From Macrotrachela quadricornifera (taxonomy: Eukaryota; Rotifera; Eurotatoria; Philodinida; Philodinidae), in contig JAJEKB010020892.1 of NCBI GenBank assembly GCA_022393335.1, positions 1,028,575-1,092,574 on the forward strand: a stretch of DNA of 64,000 nucleotides, read 5' to 3'. Positions 1 through 12,892 of this stretch are shown in pieces; within the stretch, counting starts at the first letter, position 1; the number at the start of each line of letters is the position of its first letter. A program made the translations under genes and the position numbers. The notes under the pieces were generated by a model, which ran no database searches, was not told the DNA's origin, and worked only from the letters and a program-made list of their open reading frames with translations.

Positions 1-41
1 ATACAGTTAGCTAATGCAATTTCCAAGGTATCTAAAACTTT

Positions 42-640
42 TTGAAAAAGACTTTAAACATGCTCTTAATAAATTATGTTGAAAGGATCGAACGTGGCTT
101 CAATAACTATGGCAACTCTTCTCAAAATTTGAAAGAAATTCATCCTGTAAAATGTTGTATCGAAAAAGTTCGACCTATGGCAAAGAAAATGACAGATGAA
201 CAATTAAATCTCTTTTATTATGTATGAGATTGGTGTATTCGGAAAGGTGTTGATAGAAACACAAACTGTTTGCAACTTTTTATTACAGAAGAAAATGGTA
301 TCGAAAAGAGTCTTTTACTAAAATGTATGTCCTATGAAGCAAAATAAAATCTTAAATAGAATGTACTATTCATAGTACATTTAGATGAGCATTAAAAATT
401 TGAATATCTCAGAAAATATTTTGAATACTATAGAATCTAAACTGGACGGCTTAGTTGTGTTATTTATTAATGAAATTTCTTTAGTTGATCAAGAAAGGTT
501 CGACTCTGATTGATTGATAAAAACAGCTGTATAGGAATACGAATATTATTATTTAGGAATACATGTCAATGATCAACATAATTATTAAATCTTGAAAATG
601 AGTAAATAATACTCATGTCGTCTGTTTTTTAACGTCTATA
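42..640 (+). pseudogene. Decayed Helitron/PIF1-like DNA helicase remnant
   Basis: I read this as the relic of a PIF1-family helicase of the kind carried by Helitron transposons. From 42 a frame runs through a segment with MTDEQLNLFYYV (about 189-224), a stop, then DWCIRKGV and LQLFITEENGIEKSLLLK (about 228-322). That order matches the family pattern of an EQ-x-F/Y motif, LxLFITGGAGTGKS (Walker A) and a following helix, with the Walker A glycines lost. Further on (about 430-510), in another frame, LDGLVVLFINEISLVDQERF resembles the Walker B segment LIIDEISMV with the key Asp changed to Asn. Several stops and at least one frame change show it is dead. The assignment is by motif order only and no Rep or Helitron terminus was found; a host PIF1 relic is the alternative. 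Confidence 0.45.
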
Positions 641-990
641 TGACGATTACGGTATAACATGTGACGTAATTTGTTCGTAATGAAATTCATGGGCATTTCT
701 CATGAAAAATCATTCTTAAATTTTTACCAAGGCTTACATAAATTTCATTTAATGGAATCTTTCTTTTTCTTTATGTTTATGATATTATAAGATGTTGTTG
801 CATGATGAAAGTATTTCTTTCTTTCTTTCTTTTGAGTGTGTACTTGAATTATGCATAAAAATAAAACGTTTGGTAAATCATCTGAATATAATCGTGCGCA
901 ATAAAAAAATAAAAAGTTTTTCCCAGTGATTGTAAAATGAAATATAAAATAAGTTGTGAATGTGTGAGAGAATAATTGTATAAAAATAAA

Positions 991-1301
991 ATGATGATCA
1001 GAATGAGTTCAGGTGAAGATCAATTAGTTGTTCCTTTTTCCATCATTCGATACACCAGGTATATCTTCTATTATTAATCAATTAAACATTTTAAAACTAA
1101 CTTTTCGTAGATTTTGAGCATTGGTCTGTCGAAAATGCTGAAAAATTTTTTAAAGAAGCTTTTTATAACCGGCAAATTTTATCCAAAGTTGCTATATTCT
1201 ATTGTACAGCAAATTCATTAGAATCAACTGCAGTTGTTCAATATATGTTTAATGAATTACAAAAACATGGAATTCTTCTTCTCTATGTTATAACTACTTA
1301 G
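991..1301 (+). pseudogene. Possible two-exon gene fragment broken by a foldback element
   Basis: Two blocks look protein-like. One starts at ATG 991 (or 994) and ends at a possible donor at 1058/1059 (CCAG|GTATAT). The second (about 1113-1290) reads FEHWSVENAEKFFKEAFYN followed by about 35 further residues with no stop until the foldback element begins near 1288. A possible acceptor (TTTTCGTAG) precedes it, but the phases of the two blocks do not match by one base, so either a splice site is wrong or the gene is frameshifted. No family is recognised. The reading frame runs straight into the left arm of the inverted-repeat element, suggesting that the element interrupted it. Low confidence. 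Confidence 0.25.
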
Positions 1302-2279
1302 GGGTATCCAAAAGTAGTGAGAGTGGTACCTTTTTTGCTTACAGAAAGCTCGAACAAATTTTCTTTTTCTTATAAAAAGATAGAGCGTCTTTTGCTCTAT
1401 TTTTCTATGCTATGAAGATCACTATTCATCTAATATCATAGTAATAAAATTTTAATCAACACTGTTTTTGTTGACCCCTAAGTGGTTATTTTAGACCATA
1501 ACGGATGAAGCACTTGAATTTCATTCTATCATCGTTTAATATGTTGTATTAAAAACTCGAAATATATCACAAGATGCAGCATGAAAAGCTCTACAATTTA
1601 TAAAAATCTGCTTGTTTTGTAGTTGTACTTTTTTCTTTTCAAAATGAGGAAAACTCTGAGTGACAAAATTTCGACGTTGCGAAAACAGCACCTTGTTTTT
1701 GGTAAAAGTCGTATTCCTCTTTCCCATGTCATCTTATTATTATCTGATAGATTTTTTAGAAAAACAAAATACACTACAAGATGCAGCTTGAAAAGCTCTA
1801 CAATTTCCTAAAAACAACTATAAGAAGATAATATAGGAAAAAACGAATACAGCTTTCACCAAAAAAAGATCCTATTTTCACAACGTCGACACTTTGCCGC
1901 TCAGAGTTTTTCTGGTTCTCCCAACAAAAGAGTGCAATTATAGAATAAGTTATCCTTTATGAATTGTGCAGCTTTTCATCCTGTATCTTATGGTATATTT
2001 TGATTATTTAATATGATTTGTTGAACGACGATAAAATGACAAAATAAAATTCAAGTGCTTCATCCGTTATGATCTAAAATAACCAGCTAGGTGTCAACAA
2101 AAACAGTGTTGATTAAAATTTTATTACTATGATATTAGATGAATAGTGATCTTCATAGCATAGAAAAATAGAGCAAAAGACGCTCTATCTTTTTATAAAA
2201 AAAGAAAATTTGTTCGAGCTTTCTGTAAGCAAAAAAGGTACCACTCTCACTACTTTTGGATATCTCTAAGTAGTATAAC
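1288..2279. mobile_element. Foldback/MITE-like element A, about 230-bp terminal inverted repeats
   Basis: The left arm (about 1288-1525) and the right arm (about 2045-2279) are reverse complements of each other over about 230 bp with few mismatches; both contain the outer motif ATCCAAAAGTAGTGAGAGTG and an inner block reading TTCATCCGTTATG on one strand. The roughly 520-bp centre holds no coding frame but has several copies of a short repeat (core AAGATGCAGC-TGAAAAGC) at about 1567-1600, 1780-1810 and, inverted, 1965-2005. The same core occurs at 19.9-20.1 kb and 35.4 kb. No transposase is visible, so it would be non-autonomous. The exact termini and target duplication are uncertain; TA-containing ends are suggested. 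Confidence 0.75.
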
Positions 2280-3010
2280 AATCCCTGAATTCTAATTTCT
2301 GTATACTTATAAACTCACACTTAGACCAAAGATGCAGAACGATTTATAAACAATAAATGTATTTGTTCTTTTACAATGCAGTTTTGCTCCTGAAAAAATG
2401 TGTAGAATATCTGATTATTTTTAGAGTAAAAGTGCATATTTCTATTTCTTTTTGGTCAATTTGCAATTGACCTCTAAAAATTTCGTCGCACTTGAGGATC
2501 AGTATTGAGTTTTTAGATGTTCTTGTTGATGTATGCCCCGAGCTAAAATAGTCATAGTCTACTATTATTAATATTTCGTGCTTTTATGATGTCTTTCAAT
2601 CTTAAATGTACAGTTTGTGTAGAAGTGTAAAAAAAATACCGATAATGTTCTTTGAGAATAGCGTGGAATTTAGAAAGATTATTGGAGACAACGAAAAATA
2701 ATGTTGGTTTTTCTGAATCATATAACGCACTTTTCATTCTTAGCTCAATAAGTTTCAATCATTTCGTTGTTTCTCAGCTATATCTATGGCTGGTTTTGAA
2801 AACAGGAATAGTGTGTAATTATGAACTGACACATTCTATGTACTTAAAGATAACAGTGTATGATCGATCAGGCTAATCTATTCTAGCATTTTTTAAAAAG
2901 AATTAGTCTGTTTGAACATCTGTCTTTTATAATATAACTGCAACGCTATTCTTCAAATGGCATAAAAAGGTGAAGCGAACATGTTTCCATTTATCCTATA
3001 AAAACGAGAA
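2280..3010. other. AT-rich interval, no gene seen
   Basis: No credible exon, RNA gene or strong repeat was recognised. Short open frames on both strands lack protein-like composition and splice context. Confidence 0.5.
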
Positions 3011-3011
3011 T

Positions 3012-3640
3012 ACATCCTATTCCGTGATGTTGAACATTAGCGGAACCAGTTCCGCCTAGGATCTAGTTACATCCGATTCCGGAAACAGATATTAACATAA
3101 GACGATTAAAATTCCGCCATCAGAAGGAATTCCTTCTGATTCCGGAATTGATGGAACTAGTACCGTTTCCGGAATCGCTCAGCGGAATCGCTTGTCGCCT
3201 TCACCCTCATGTTTGCTATTGCGATTGCAGCTTAATCTTCAACATAAACGAGCGATTCCGGATCCGGAACCAGACGGAATTCCTAGGAATTCCGTCTGAT
3301 TTCGGAATCATATATACATTAGTCTTATCGTATGCTTCTAAGTTATCATAGTGAAAGGATCCGGAATTGAATATCCGGATCCCGAATCAGACGGAATTCC
3401 TAGGAATTCCTTCTGATTTCGGAATCATATATGCATTATTCTTTATCGTATGCTTCTAAGTTATCATAGTGAACGGATTCGGAATCAGATGGAATTCCTA
3501 GGAATTCCTTCCAATTCCGGAATTGATGGAACTAGTACCGATTCCGGAATCGCTTCTCAAACTTCGTGTAATTCCGGAATCGGCGGAATTAGTTCCCTAG
3601 GCGGAACTAGTACCCTAATGTTCAACATCGCGGAATAGAA
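3012..3640. mobile_element. GGAATTCC-rich inverted-repeat element with internal tandem units
   Basis: The ends are mutually inverted: near 3018-3060 the sequence carries GATGTTGAACATTAG and AGTTCCGCCTAGG, and 3590-3637 carries their reverse complements. Inside, a unit of about 118 bp, each containing CGGAATTCCTAGGAATTCC and CGTATGCTTCTAAGTTATCA, is present twice in tandem (about 3257-3370 and 3377-3490) with a partial third copy. The very high density of ATTCCGG/CCGGAAT and of the palindrome GGAATTCC makes this block unlike its surroundings. There is no coding capacity I would defend. A diverged relative lies at 20.67-20.80 kb. Confidence 0.7.
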
Positions 3641-3896
3641 TGACTGGTCATAAAAATATGTTTGTTTAATAATGATTAGAATATTTACACGAAATTTGGA
3701 AACGAAGTCAATGTATCCCAATTTGAAAAAACAGACATCAAATCATGCAAGATCTCATAAGATCATACTCGTACAAGATTTTTTATATGATCATATCATA
3801 CTAACCAACAATGTTACATCTGTTTGTGTTAACAAATATTTCATAGGAGTCACATAAAAACATGCGAGCAGAAAGCTTACGAGAATCAGATGATAG

Positions 3897-5195
3897 GAAA
3901 TATAAGGCGCTGGCAAATCAAAAATAAAGTAAACATTTTTTTGCGTTTTTTTTACATCATTTGATAAAGTATGAGGTGCTAGTCATGAAAATATACTTTT
4001 GAGTTCTAGCAAATACTTTATTCCAGTTGAAAAATACGAAATACTTAAAAAATGCTGTTTTTTCAAAAAACACAACTTTTTCAATATATGCAGCTTTTTT
4101 CCGCCTTTTAATGCTTGCAACTTCTGAAAACGATTTTTTCAGAGTTTACATCAAAAACTGAATATAAAGAAATTGTTAAATATATTCCAGATCCAAAATT
4201 CTGTTGATGGTGCCACTTCAAATCGTGTTGAGTCCAGTACATATAAATCAATTTTGTAAATCTATCTACTTCTTCTACGTAAGTGATAGAGTCAAATAAT
4301 TTATCTCATTCCACTCATCATATCATTAGTCACAAAAGTGTACATCAGTTTTTTTTCTTCTTTTTCCAGTGTGGACAAAACTCGTTCTTACTAGTATGAG
4401 AGCCATTTTAGGCGATATTCAACGTTTTTCGAATTGAAATAAGAAATTTAATCACTAACTAAATACAGATTTCGAATCAGCACAACAAACGGAGTTAACG
4501 GAAGTGTCGTTTATGTTAATTTGACAAATTTTTATTTTTTGTCTCATTTTTTTAGGTATCGTCGGAGGACTGAAACTGTTGTATATAGGTCAAAAGATAA
4601 AACTTGTCAAATTAACATGAACGACAGTTTGCTTAACTCCGTTCTATGTGATGATTCGAAAAACGTTGAATACCACCTAAAATGGCTCTGATACTAGTAT
4701 AAACGAGTTTTGTTCACACTGGAAAAAGAAGAAAAAAAACTGATGTACACTTTTGTGACTAATCATATGATGAGTGAAATGAGATAAATTATTTGACTCT
4801 ATCACTTACGTAGAAGAAGTAGATAGATTTACAAAATTGATTTATATGTAGTGGACTCAACACGATTTGAAGTGGCACCATCAACAGAATTTTGGATCTG
4901 GAATCAATTTAATAACTTTTTTTTATACTTAGTTTTTAATGTTAACTTTGAAAAAATCGTTTTCAGAAGTTGAAAACAAGAAAAAACCGGAGAAAATTTG
5001 AAAAAATTATGTTTTTTGAAAAAACAGCATCTTTTCAGTATTTCGTATTTTTTAACTGTAATGAAGTGTTCGATAGGGCCAAAAAGTATATTTTCATGAC
5101 TAGCAGCCCCTACTTTATGAAATGATGTAAAAAAAACACTAAAAAGATTTTTACTTGATTTTTGATTTGCTTGCAGCTTATAAATCATGTAAGAG
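3897..5195. mobile_element. 1.3-kb palindromic (foldback) element B
   Basis: The left arm (about 3897-4535) and right arm (about 4575-5195) are reverse complements over some 620 bp, leaving only a short central spacer. Matching marks include CATCATTT-GATAAAGTA near 3955 with its complement near 5115, GTGTACATCAGTTTTTTTTC near 4342 with its complement near 4730, and CACTTACGTAGAAGAAGTAG near 4803 with its complement near 4265. Indels and substitutions are spread over both arms, so it is older than the 49-kb palindrome. No protein is encoded; frames inside are low-complexity Phe/Lys runs. Confidence 0.8.
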
Positions 5196-8100
5196 GACAC
5201 CATTCTGATCGAATACGGTCATACAAGATTAAATATAAAAACAATCTGTCAGTGCACATGTATAGATTTCATCCGATTCACTTCGAATCTGAAACTTTGT
5301 GACGCTAAGCATTATTTTTATTACCATACGAGACTTGTATGTATTGTGACATTTACAACTATACCTACTCAAAGGAAATAAAATTGTACAAATTAAACTT
5401 AAATCGATTAAGACATAGATTTATCTCACAATAAAGCAATATATAACACTGAGCCACTGAAGGAATAAGTTGAGATCACACATATAACAGCGTAAGTAAG
5501 CGTGCTTAGAGTGGTGCTGTGAAATTATAGTTAAAGGAACGATGTTATATGGATCTAGTGGTAAAGGTATACGTGCTGAGATATAGTGATAAAGTTTTAT
5601 TGGTAAGAATAGAGACATAGTAATGTGGGTTTAGGGTTTCATGTTAAGATTGTACACATAGGAATATTCGCTTGACTGTAATAAGAGCCATATAAAAAAA
5701 ATAGTTTGCCTGCTCATTTGTGCCAGGGTCAAAGGCTAAAAGAACATTTAGCACCAAAGCTTCCAAAAATCTCGTTAAGTCTTCCGCCACACTCTGCAGC
5801 TACCGCAGATCCTCAAGTCCTATATTATGGGAGCATCTGTAGGTCCTCAAGTTCTATATTATGAGGATACATTAGACCCTCAAGCGCTGTAATAAAGCGG
5901 TACTAACAGATCATGTACTACTGTTCCGTCACCTGTAAGTAGGTCATACTAGAAAAATCAAATTTGTTTATTTGTTTCTGCTTTGATGAAAAGTCAATTT
6001 TTGTGCAGTGTATTCCGTCGACTGTATGGAGGATTATATAAACAAAAATATTTTGTGGCTTTATGTCAGTGAAAAAGTTCAAAAATCATATCCTTATGGA
6101 AGATTGACAATAAACTTATAAATAAGGATAACTTGCGTTGAGCATTCTTTTGCAAAACTAATTGGTTAATATTTTCAACGAGTCAGATTTTAGAAGCATT
6201 TTGGTCCGGTATTAGCCCGAAGAAATGTTATGGTTCATAATGCAGTAATGGATAATTTACTGAGCTCTTTTCAAAAATACATGTTTTATCCAAAACAGTT
6301 TTACGAAGAAGATCGAATGGTTTTTACGAACGTTACGATTTAATCAAAAAAGGTTAGAATTACTTATTCTTATAAGGTTGTATGGTCAATTCTTCCCACG
6401 TTGACAAATACAAGAAAAAACTGTCTTTTGTAATCGAGAGTTAAGTAACTCGAATCGACGAGCGTTACTTGTGTTATTTAGTTGTAAATAATCATTAAAG
6501 ATCCAAAAATTCCGTTTTTTGAATAAAAAACAAAATATTAACAAAAACGAAAAACTACAGAAAATCCAAATTTTCATCAGAATGAATGGATATACCTCAT
6601 GTGAAAATAGTGATCGACATCTAATTCATTATTACTAATACAGATGAGAATATCATAGATAAATCAAAAAGCTTTCAAAAAATGAAGATTTTTACAGTTT
6701 TTAAGTACAAGAAATTCGAGAGTGATTGATACTGCAGTATATAATTTTTTGATAAAAGCCTGATCCCATCGAATTATCTCGTTGAGTAATCTAAATAGAC
6801 ATCTATTCATTCAAAAATATATTTTCGCTAGTGAATTTATCATTGAATACTTGAAAAGTTTTTTAAAGTCATTTATGTTCTAAATTGAAACTAATCAAAA
6901 CCAAACTCAATTGATCATTATATGAATTTGGGAGGCACCGCCTCTCATAGAATAGAGGCACATTAGACCTATATTGTATTTTGAAGATCAAAAGTTTGGA
7001 AATGGACTTCAACTATGATCAACTTTTATCCTATTGTAGTCAAATTTTATTAGTTTAGGATGACAGAAGTGCTTAAGAAAGGATTTCTAACAGTATTGAA
7101 CAATGCTGTTAAGTGATAAATTTTGTTTTTCTTTGAAAGTCGTACCATTCGATTCATAGTGAAAATCTATAATGATGCAATATTTTTTTGTTTTACAGGA
7201 AATTTCTGCCTTTATAATACAAACAGTTAATGCCAAAAAAAATGATACTCTATAAAGTCTCACCAAACCTTGTGGAGATCCAATAACCCGCTTCGCAGTA
7301 CGATTTTTCGAAAGTTAAAGACTTGAGGATCCCTACTAAGGAAAGGATTTTTCACAAAAGAAAAAAGATATTTTATAAAGTTGACCGAAAGTTTTTGGGG
7401 TAGGGAATTCGAATTACTATCTGATTTGTGAAAATTTTATTTTCTCCAGAATCAACCCTGGAAGCCTTATTTAACGAAAATAACAAATTTTTGTATAAAG
7501 TCTGGCCGAGGGTTTCCGGAATTGAGAATATTGAATCCTTAGTAGATTTGTAAAACGAAAAATCGCTTTTTTTTTTACCAAAATATGTTTTTTTCAATTT
7601 TTTACTAAAAAGTAATGTAAAATGCTTTTTAGTAAATAAAAAAAACATTTTTTGTTTCAGAAATCAACTATGAATTTGGGATTCTCGACCCTCAATATAT
7701 TTCGCCAACCTTTGTAACAAATCGTTAACATCTCAAAATAAGACATCCAGCCATGGAGAAAAACTGATTCCTATCGAAACAATAATTTTAAATAAAAGCA
7801 ATAAGAATTTTTTCTTTTTCTCCTTGATGCGTATTTACATCAATAACAACCCTTATCAATAAAAAGTCGTTCTTATAAATAAAATTTTCGATTCTTATCT
7901 AAAACAACATGTCTTACAAGGTATGATAAATTTTACACAAATATAAAATTGTTTTAGTATCTCTTTATGTCTACAGGTGGTGGCTTATATGAAACGGTTG
8001 TTATGTGTAGTTTGTTATCCTATGCAATTTTCTGTTCATTGAAGGACGGGATGAAAAAGCAAAGTTATGAAAATAAATAGTGTGTATGCCCAACAGTAGT

Positions 8101-10740
8101 GATTAAGAAGTAAGTTTGACTAATCTAGCCTTTGATTTAGCTATTATAGAGTGAGAATATCGAAAAATGACTTATTCTGGTATACTGACCGATCTGATCT
8201 GGTCCGAAAAATGCCTTAACGGTTACAAATTGGGCTATATGGATCTGCAGTCGTTTCTTTTTATTTATTGCCACTACTAGATACATTTCTTATTAAGTAA
8301 GAAATACTGTAATTTTTTTAAGTTTTAGAGAATTTCTCTTATCTTTTGTTTATCGTTATCTTTCATGGGCATATGAATTAGTGTTCTTTTTCTTGTTTTC
8401 TATTTTATTACGAATAGCGCAGTAACAAAACGAAATTATTTCGTCGATTACATTATTGTTGTCCAGTGCTAGGCAGATACTTTCTCTTCGTGAGATTTTG
8501 AAGTCGCAAAAACGACTGGTGCCACATTGACGATGCTAGAATTTACTGTTTTATACCGTTAATATCTCATGAAAGGAACATTCTTTTGAGCTGAAATTTT
8601 CAGGATATATTAGTCATATATAGAGCTAACTGGAGACAAAATTTCAAATCAAAATACCACCATTCGATTTTTTAGTTTATTGGATGTCCTTGGCTAACCT
8701 ACCAGTCAAATTCATATAACTCTTGATGAGAAATTTGAGGGCATGTGTTTTTTTTTATTTTTCAACTTTCGGGCTAGCTCCTACCTTATGCACATCACTC
8801 CAGCTTCAAAGCGAGTTCACTATCAAAAATGGTCTTGCACTAGATTCTCAGGGGTTATTCATACCAAAAATGGACTTTTGACCCTATTCGATCTCAGGAA
8901 ACTATAAGACGGGGGACGAATTATTTATATTGACTAATAGACTAATGTTAGTGCTTCATCACACTATTGTCCTGTATGCTGCCAAATTCTGCTTTCGTAA
9001 GAAAACTTGATCGCAGAATGCCACTTTTTCACTATATTGGTCTATAGGGTCATCAAGTGTATAACCTTATCTACCAATAGAAGAACTTTGGACATATGGT
9101 TCTTATATCTTTAGATAGTCACTAGATAGAAGTATTCACCAAGACTAAAGTCGGTGACTAATCATTAGATTTTGATATGAAACAATAGATCTAAAAATAG
9201 GCTATTTTAGCTGTTTTTTTCATTTTTGCATAATGTCACATAGGAACAATTCTTATATGAGTAATATAAATAGGCTGATATAGTGTTGCACAGAAACTAC
9301 CAACTTAGCACTATATCCCTATATAAAAAGTTTCAACTACAGTCTGTAGTTACAGAAAAAAATGAATACGTGAAAATGGCAAAAAAATCGTGTTTATGGT
9401 TATATAAGCCAAAAACTGATATTTTGTGGCTTGAAAAAAACTATGATGCGGAGGGAAAGTTCGTGGGATTTTTTTACCATTAGTCTTAGGGTAGTAAAAC
9501 CTTTAATTACTGGAAGTTTCAGCTTCGCCGGTGAAGGTCACTGCAATTGTGGTGGATTTCTGGTGGAACTACCCATATGTATGTATATATATACTATTAT
9601 CGTAATCTGATACATATTCCTATAGATATAACGATATATGTTCTTTATCTGCATATCCAGCTACATTTATAAAGACACACATACATATATATGAATCTAT
9701 ATACTTTTGACATTTGTCAAACGCATGTACAAGAAAGAAAACTGATCAAAAGAACAAAGATGACTTCAACGAAACCATAGAAACCTTACCGGACAGCTTC
9801 ATGATTTATTCAGAATATCTTTGTGACCAAGCTATTTTTGACACAGCCCTTAAAGACTGAATTCCATCACTATATTCCTAAAAAAATCTAACCTTCCAAC
9901 ACAACATCATACACAACAAGTCTATACAATATTCCATTTTGAAAGTTTTCTCTTGTATGAAAATTTTTGGTCAGCAAAATAAAGACATGGAAACTACACG
10001 ATTTTGTAGCACGTGAAAAACTCCGTCTTACCATATAAATCAAACTTTATTATAAGAGATTTTTGTTCATCTTTGTAGTGTCAATATCGGTCTCGGAGTG
10101 CCAAATACTGGTAGAAGTACCATTTTTGTCTCATAGGTTTAAGTTATACTTATTTTCTAAGGATGGTCTATATAGATATTTGTGCAGAATTTCATTCTCT
10201 TTCAAATGAGACTATTTTCAAGCTTACGAGCACATTTTTATGTTACCCGTTTGTTTTAATTCGATATCGCGCTGCAGTGAAAATTGAGTTTGAAGAGTCC
10301 AATGGGAACCACTGATTGATCTTCCAAATGAACTGAAAATGAGATAGAAAGATTCGCCGTCTCATTCTGCATCGTTTCATATACATCTTTGATGAATTTA
10401 AAGATGGGCCGATTCGCGTTCTTATACGCCCCCGTCCTTTGTATATATTTTACGACAAAAAAACCAATAGTTATCCATTAAAGATATGGCAACAGGAGTA
10501 GAAAAATGTGAATCATTTGTATTTGCTACAACAGGTTACTCAGAATAATCATTTCTTGCACTATTTAATCTTATCAAATGGCTCAGAAAAGGACGAAATA
10601 CAGAATTAATAAATATCAAAAAATTTTTTTCGATAGAACATTCTGAAATGTTTGATTTTATTTGAGAAACTTTTAAAGAAAAAATTCAAATCTTTACCAA
10701 CGTTTCTTTTTTTTTCTAGATTAAATATTTTATTCCCATT
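5196..10740. other. Gene-poor repeat-relic region
   Basis: No intact gene was found in these 5.5 kb. Visible items: a short direct duplication at about 5806-5870 (unit with CCTCAAGT-CTATATTATG); a faintly protein-like stretch around 6190-6350 on the plus strand broken by stops; AT-rich imperfect repeats at about 7250-7700; a relative of the foldback arms of the last 2 kb at about 8555-8690 (TATCTCATGAA-GGAA-ATTCTTTTGAG, then CCATTCGATTTTTTAG); and TATG/TATA simple repeats at about 9570-9720. The remainder shows nothing I can name. Confidence 0.5.
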
Positions 10741-10758
10741 TGTCACATTTTTCGATGA

Positions 10759-11700
10759 ATGATGTCTTCAACTCCTACTAGTCATTATATTACTTTACCT
10801 AATCGTCCTATTGTTCAACATAATGGTGAAATTACTGAAGGTCCACTTCAACTTCATTATTGGGAATGGAAGGGTCATCAACCAACGGTACTTATTTGTC
10901 ATGGCGGTGCGCTACATGGTCGATGTTATGATCGTATTATTAATGAAGCATTATCTGGTTTTCATGTTATTTCTCTCGATTTTCGTGGTCATGGTCGATC
11001 ACAAAAACATCCTCCACCATATTCATTTCTATGGTTTGGTGAAGATGTTTTGCAATTTATCAAAATACTTGATCTATCAAAAAATGATCTTATTGGTATT
11101 GGCCATTCTTTAGGAGGACATGCATTAGTTTTTGCTGCTGCAATAGCATCTAAACAACTTTTTCAATCATTACTTTTATTAGATCCTGGTATATATTCTT
11201 TATCCACTTATGTAAAAGAAGATACTGATTTAAAAAAATTTAGACGCGCCTTTTCTGGGAATGATCAATGGCCTTCTATTGAAGCTATGATATCTAATAT
11301 GGAAAAATCTGATCGACTGTCTAGTTGGCCAAAAGATACTCTTCGTAATTATTGTACTTATGCACTTGATGATAATTTTAAGCTTCAATGTACTACGGAA
11401 TTAACACGGTATCTTTACCGAAGAAGTATGGATTTAGACTCAAATATTTTTCAAGTTATTAAAGATTCAAAATTTATCCATAATATACCAATCCACGTTG
11501 TTCGAGCAGAAAAACCTGAATTATCAGTAAAAATTCCAGTGCCTGAAACGGCATCTGATCTTGCTAAATGGTTCAAAAAAGGACGAGATACACTATTAAA
11601 AGATGCAAATCATTCATTTCCAATGGCACAACCTGAAACTGTGATAAATATTGTCACGAAGATGATAGAAGAGAATAAACAATTACGTTCTCATCTATAA
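10759..11700 (+). CDS. Alpha/beta hydrolase-fold protein
   Basis: A single-exon 313-residue alpha/beta hydrolase. Visible family marks: the oxyanion-side HGG (residues 48-50), a strand followed by LDFRGHGRS (73-81), the nucleophile elbow GHSLGG with Ser at about 117, a LLLLDPG strand (about 138-144) and a C-terminal ANHSF whose His (about 285) fits the catalytic base. Length fits soluble esterases or epoxide-hydrolase-like members; the substrate cannot be told. There is no signal peptide or membrane segment, so a cytosolic location is likely. The start was chosen at the first Met of the frame; the second Met follows immediately. A TTTTTCTAG acceptor-like site at about 10712-10720 may mark a 5'-UTR intron or a trans-splice site. 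An AATAAA lies about 70 bp after the stop. Apparently intact. Confidence 0.93.
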   Translation: MMSSTPTSHYITLPNRPIVQHNGEITEGPLQLHYWEWKGHQPTVLICHGGALHGRCYDRIINEALSGFHVISLDFRGHGRSQKHPPPYSFLWFGEDVLQFIKILDLSKNDLIGIGHSLGGHALVFAAAIASKQLFQSLLLLDPGIYSLSTYVKEDTDLKKFRRAFSGNDQWPSIEAMISNMEKSDRLSSWPKDTLRNYCTYALDDNFKLQCTTELTRYLYRRSMDLDSNIFQVIKDSKFIHNIPIHVVRAEKPELSVKIPVPETASDLAKWFKKGRDTLLKDANHSFPMAQPETVINIVTKMIEENKQLRSHL

Positions 11701-12682
11701 ATCGTATCTTTGATTTTTTTTTATATTTATTTTTGATTTTATGAACATTGATAGTTCATTAAAAATTAAATAAAAAGATTTATTAAATTTTATTTAAGGT
11801 ATATTCATCCTAATAATCACTTATGAGATTAATAAGTTAATCGTTCCTCTCAAAATATGTTCGATGATTTGAATTACTAAATAAGAATATTGGATAAAAA
11901 TCTCCTAATAGCTATCCATTGATGGAATGACGATTCAGTACAAAAGAAAATCATCTTAAAAAATTTATTATGTTAAATTTGCCGGCAAGTAGCATTTTTA
12001 CTTTTTGAGGGTGAGTATTGGAAATACTACCACAATGCATTTCGATCATATAAAAGATCTTTTCAAGTGGTAAAATATTAATTCTGTATGGAAAAATCCA
12101 GTTTTTTAATGGGAAACTCTCAATTTTCAGCTAAAAATGGCATTTCACTATTAAAATTTGAGTTTTGTAATTAACAGTCTGGTCTCTTCCAGAGTTTGGT
12201 TGAAGTTTCGTAGTCAATTGGAACTTATTCTGTTTAGTAGCATGTATCATGTGTGAATAGTTAGAGAAAATCTGTGGAGAGAGAAAGCTTCATTGATGTT
12301 CGAAATGCCCGCGAATAGAGTGACCTATTCTTCAGGTAATATTTGAGTTTAACTAATACTGTTTGAGGTCAACTGTTTTGACGATTGTGTTAATTCTGAT
12401 CTCTTTTGTGATAAGAATTAGTTGAATTTTGCTTTGATGTTTGAAGCGAGTTTGGGAATTGGTTGTATTTGATTCGATGTTTTTTATGGTGAAATATCTA
12501 GAATAGAATAGAGATATTTATTATTGTGTCCTTTTATATTCTTAAAGCTGGAAGATCGGTGAAGTAATTTTAGAAACTGAATTTTGATTGCTATCGCTAT
12601 GAAGCAACAGTTAAAAGGAGTAGTAGTTGAAAAACTTATGAAATGAGATAAATGTAGTTTTTCTCGAAAGAAGTTCTAGTAT
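11701..12682. other. Intergenic, no gene seen
   Basis: After the hydrolase 3' UTR there are about 900 bp of AT-rich sequence without convincing exons, inverted repeats or RNA signatures. Confidence 0.5.
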
Positions 12683-12892
12683 CTATTTGCTTTTTGGATT
12701 AATGGTAATATTGAATGATTTTACGAGTTTATGTTTTGTTATGAAGTTTGCTCGGTGAATCATATATAATCGACGGATTTCAATAGTATCAGATATCATC
12801 TTTTGCCATCCATATGTTGATTCTATGTATCTGTTATTTAATGAAAATTTACTCTGTTCGTTAAGTATGTTTCTGTTGAGATTTTTTACCAT

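Noticed and set aside
4904..5203. 99-residue minus-strand frame
   Set aside because: It lies inside the arm of palindrome B and consists of Phe/Lys-rich low-complexity sequence.
9283..9483. 66-residue plus-strand frame
   Set aside because: No recognisable domain, no splice context and located in repeat-relic DNA.
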